64,000 nt of DNA from positions 142,117,501-142,181,500 of the forward strand of contig CM071596.1 in the NCBI GenBank assembly GCA_036435485.1. The letters are read 5' to 3'. Origin of the DNA: Saposhnikovia divaricata. Taxonomy: Eukaryota > Streptophyta > Magnoliopsida > Apiales > Apiaceae. A model generated the notes under the pieces. The model saw only the letters and a program-made list of their open reading frames with translations, had not been told where the DNA came from and made no database searches. The stretch's first letter is position 1. Each line of letters starts with the position of its first letter. Positions 61,684 through 64,000 of the stretch are shown one piece after another. The position numbers and the translations under genes are program-made.

Positions 61684-64000
61684 GATCCATCATTTTTAAT
61701 GTTATTCCCAAAATTAAAAAAAAAATTATTTGATGGGGTAATTGAACAGTCAACTAGTACTTTGATTGGAACCCCTAAACAGGGTTTCGTCAGGGTTTAT
61801 GGATTCGATTTTTTTAAAAATATTTCTCGAAGACTCAATCGTACAGGCATCAAGATCCATCATTTTTAATGTTATTCCCAAAATTTCAAAAAAAAATTAT
61901 TTGATTGGGTAATTGAACGATCAACTAGTAGTTTGACCGGAATCCCTAAACAGGGTTTCGTCAGGGTTTAAGGATTCGATTTTTTTAAAAATATTTCTCG
62001 AAGACCCAACCATACGAGCATTAAGATCCATCATTTTTAATGTTATTCCCAAAATTTCAAAAAATTTTATTTGATTGGGTAATTGAACGGTCAACTAGTA
62101 CTTTGACCGGAACCCCTAAATAGGGTTTCATCAAGGTTCAAGGATTCAATTTTTTAAAAATTATTTCTCGAAGACTCAACCATACAGGCATCAAGATCCA
62201 TCATTTTTAATGTTATTCCCAAAATTTCAAAAAAAATTATTTGATTGGGTAATTGAACGGTCAACTAGTACTTTGACCGGAACCCCTAAACAGGGTTTCG
62301 TCAGGGTTTAAGGATTCGATTTTAAAAAAAAAATCTCGGAGACCCAACTGTACGGGCATCAAGATCCATCATTTTTAATGTTATTCCCAAAATTTAAAAA
62401 AAAATTATTTGATTGGGTAATTTAACGGTCAACTAGTACTTTGACTAGAACCCCTGAACAGGGTTTCGTCAGGGTTTAAGGATTTGATTTTTAAAAAATT
62501 ATTTCTCGAAGACCCGACCGTAAGGGCATTAAGATCCATCATTTTTAATGTTATTCCCAAAATTTTAAAAGAAAATTATTTGACTGGGTAATTGAACGGT
62601 CAACTAGTACTTTCACCGGAATCCCTAAACAGGGTTTCGTCAGGGTTTAAGGATTCGATTTTTTAAAAATATTTCTCGAAGATCCAACCGTACGGGCATC
62701 AATATCCATCATTTTAAATCTTATTCCCAAAATTTCAAAAAAAAAATTATTTGATTGGGTAATTGAACGGTAAACTAGTACTATGATCGGAACCCTAAAT
62801 AGGGTTTCGTTAGGGTTTATGGATTCGATTTTTAAAAAAATATTTCTCGAAGACTTAATCGTACAGGCATCAAGATCCATCATTTTTAATGTTATTCCCA
62901 AAATTTCAAAAAAAAAAATTATTTGATTGGGTAATTGAACGATCAACTAGTAGTTTGACCGGAACCCCTGAACAGGGTTTCGTCAGGGCTTAAGGATTCG
63001 ATTTTTAAAAAAATATTACTCGAAGACCCAACCGTAAGGGCATTAAGATCCATCATTTTTAATGTTATTCCCAAAATTTTTAAAAAAAATTATTTGATTG
63101 GGTAATTGAACGGTCCGGAATCCCTAAACAGGGTTTCGTCAAGGTTTAAGGATTCTATTTTTTAAAAATATTTCTCGAAGATCCAACCGTACGGGCATCA
63201 ATATCCATCATTTTTAATTTTATTCCCAAAATTTTAAAAAAAAATTATTTGATTGGGTAATTGAACGGTCAACTAGTACTATGATCGGAACCCCTAAACA
63301 GGGTTTCGTCAGGGTTTATGGATTCGATTTTTTAAAAAATATTTCTCGAAGACTCAATCGTACGGACATCAAGATCCATCATTTTTAATGTTATTCCCAA
63401 AATTTCAAAAAAAATTATTTGATTGGGTAATTGAAGGGTCAACTAGTACTTTGACCGGAACCCCTAAACAGGGTTTCGTCAGGGTTTAAGGATTCGATTT
63501 TTTTAAAATTATTTCTCGTAGACCCAACCGTACGGGCATCAAGATCCATCATTTTTAATGTTATTCCAAAAATTAAAAAAAAATTATTTGATTGGGTAAT
63601 AGAACGATCAACTAGTAGTTTGACCGGAATCCCTAAACCGGGTTTTGTCAGGGTTTAAGGATTCGATTTTTTTAAAAATATTTCTCGAAGACCCAACCAT
63701 ACGAGCATTAAGATCCATCATTTTTAATGTTATTCCCAAAATTTCAAGAAAAATTTATTTGATTGGGTAATTGAACGGTCAACTAGTACTTTGATCGGAA
63801 CCCCTAAATAGGGTTTCATCAAGGTTCAAGGATTCAATTTTTCAAAAATTATTTCTCGAAGACTCAACCATACAGGCATCAAGATCCATCATTTTTAATG
63901 TTATTCCCAAAATTTCAAAAAAAATTTATTTGATTGAGTAATTGAACGGTCAACTAGTACTTTGACCGGAACCCCTAAACAGGGTTTCGTCAGGGTTTAA
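61682..64000 (+). repeat. ~171-bp satellite array, segment 4
   Basis: The satellite resumes mid-monomer at AAGATCCATC and continues in the same orientation to the window end. The first four monomers (~61700-62320) repeat the four before the insertion (~60185-60800), including the rare TTTCAAAAAATTTTATT at ~60541 and ~62057. From ~62310 the order (CTCGGAGACCCAACTG, TTTAACGG, CCGTAAGGGCATTAAG, ACTATGATCGG) parallels ~41345 onward. The array runs off the window, so it is longer than 64 kb overall. The 99-codon minus frame at 62647-62946 is a satellite shadow. Confidence 0.96.
63111..63120 (+). other. 15-bp deletion removing the dyad loop
   Basis: CGGTCCGGAA here replaces CGGTC plus AACTAGTACTTTCAC plus CGGAA. 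The 15 lost bases are the centre and most of the right arm of the monomer dyad, with the break ending at C/C next to the arms. It is the only monomer I noticed without the ACTAGTAC core. Confidence 0.85.

Noticed and set aside
61549..61869. 106-codon frame crossing the right edge of the LINE-like insert
   Set aside because: It joins insert sequence through the poly-A run into satellite. It is a chance fusion with no independent support.
1..64000. CRISPR array or phage-like direct repeats
   Set aside because: The whole 171-bp unit is repeated with no unique spacers, and the context is eukaryotic satellite with plant-type retroelements.

Overview
This window contains no recognisable protein-coding gene, rRNA or tRNA. 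It is almost entirely one AT-rich tandem satellite with a monomer of about 171 bp, roughly 355-360 monomers by length, all in the same orientation. Three foreign insertions interrupt it. The evidence points to a flowering-plant heterochromatic block: the ~171-bp AT-rich monomer, the plant-type telomere heptamer (CCCTAAA/AGGGTTT) inside every monomer, a ~1-kb LTR of Ty1-copia look, and a T/G-rich LINE-like 3' end with poly-A. I cannot name the species, and I cannot decide between a centromeric, pericentromeric or subtelomeric location from the sequence alone.

Layout. 1-36864 is satellite. 36865-37877 is a solo LTR with ATTAG target duplications. 37878-55650 is satellite. 55651-56664 is a second copy of the same solo LTR with the same ATTAG at the same monomer position. 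56665-60808 is satellite. 60809-60834 is a scrambled satellite junction. 60835-61681 is a 5'-truncated non-LTR-like insertion ending in a small hairpin and poly-A. 61682-64000 is satellite.

The satellite is not uniform. Monomers fall into about ten diagnostic subtypes that recur in fixed order and form nested higher-order repeats (HORs). I read a 15-mer (~2.56 kb) at 1-4000, 18106-30073 and 50850-55000; an 11-mer (~1.88 kb) at 4000-7860 and 11360-16900; 5-mer and 12-mer duplications at 8-12.3 kb; a very homogeneous 7-mer (~1.192 kb) at 30073-34840; and a 22-mer (~3.752 kb) at 41780-49330. The 7-mer looks like the 15-mer minus eight monomers, with a visible fusion point. A larger duplication with an offset of ~18.8-19.3 kb carries the solo LTR twice, so the two LTRs descend from one insertion. 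Between them the LTRs differ by five substitutions and one G indel.

There is no pathway or operon to describe. The functional content, if any, is structural: a dyad and an inverted telomere-like block in every monomer, phased A/T tracts, and an array shaped by unequal exchange, replication slippage and occasional retroelement insertion. The open reading frames present are by-products of a monomer length close to a multiple of three. Coordinates of HOR borders are approximate (about +/-100 bp), read by eye from diagnostic variants.
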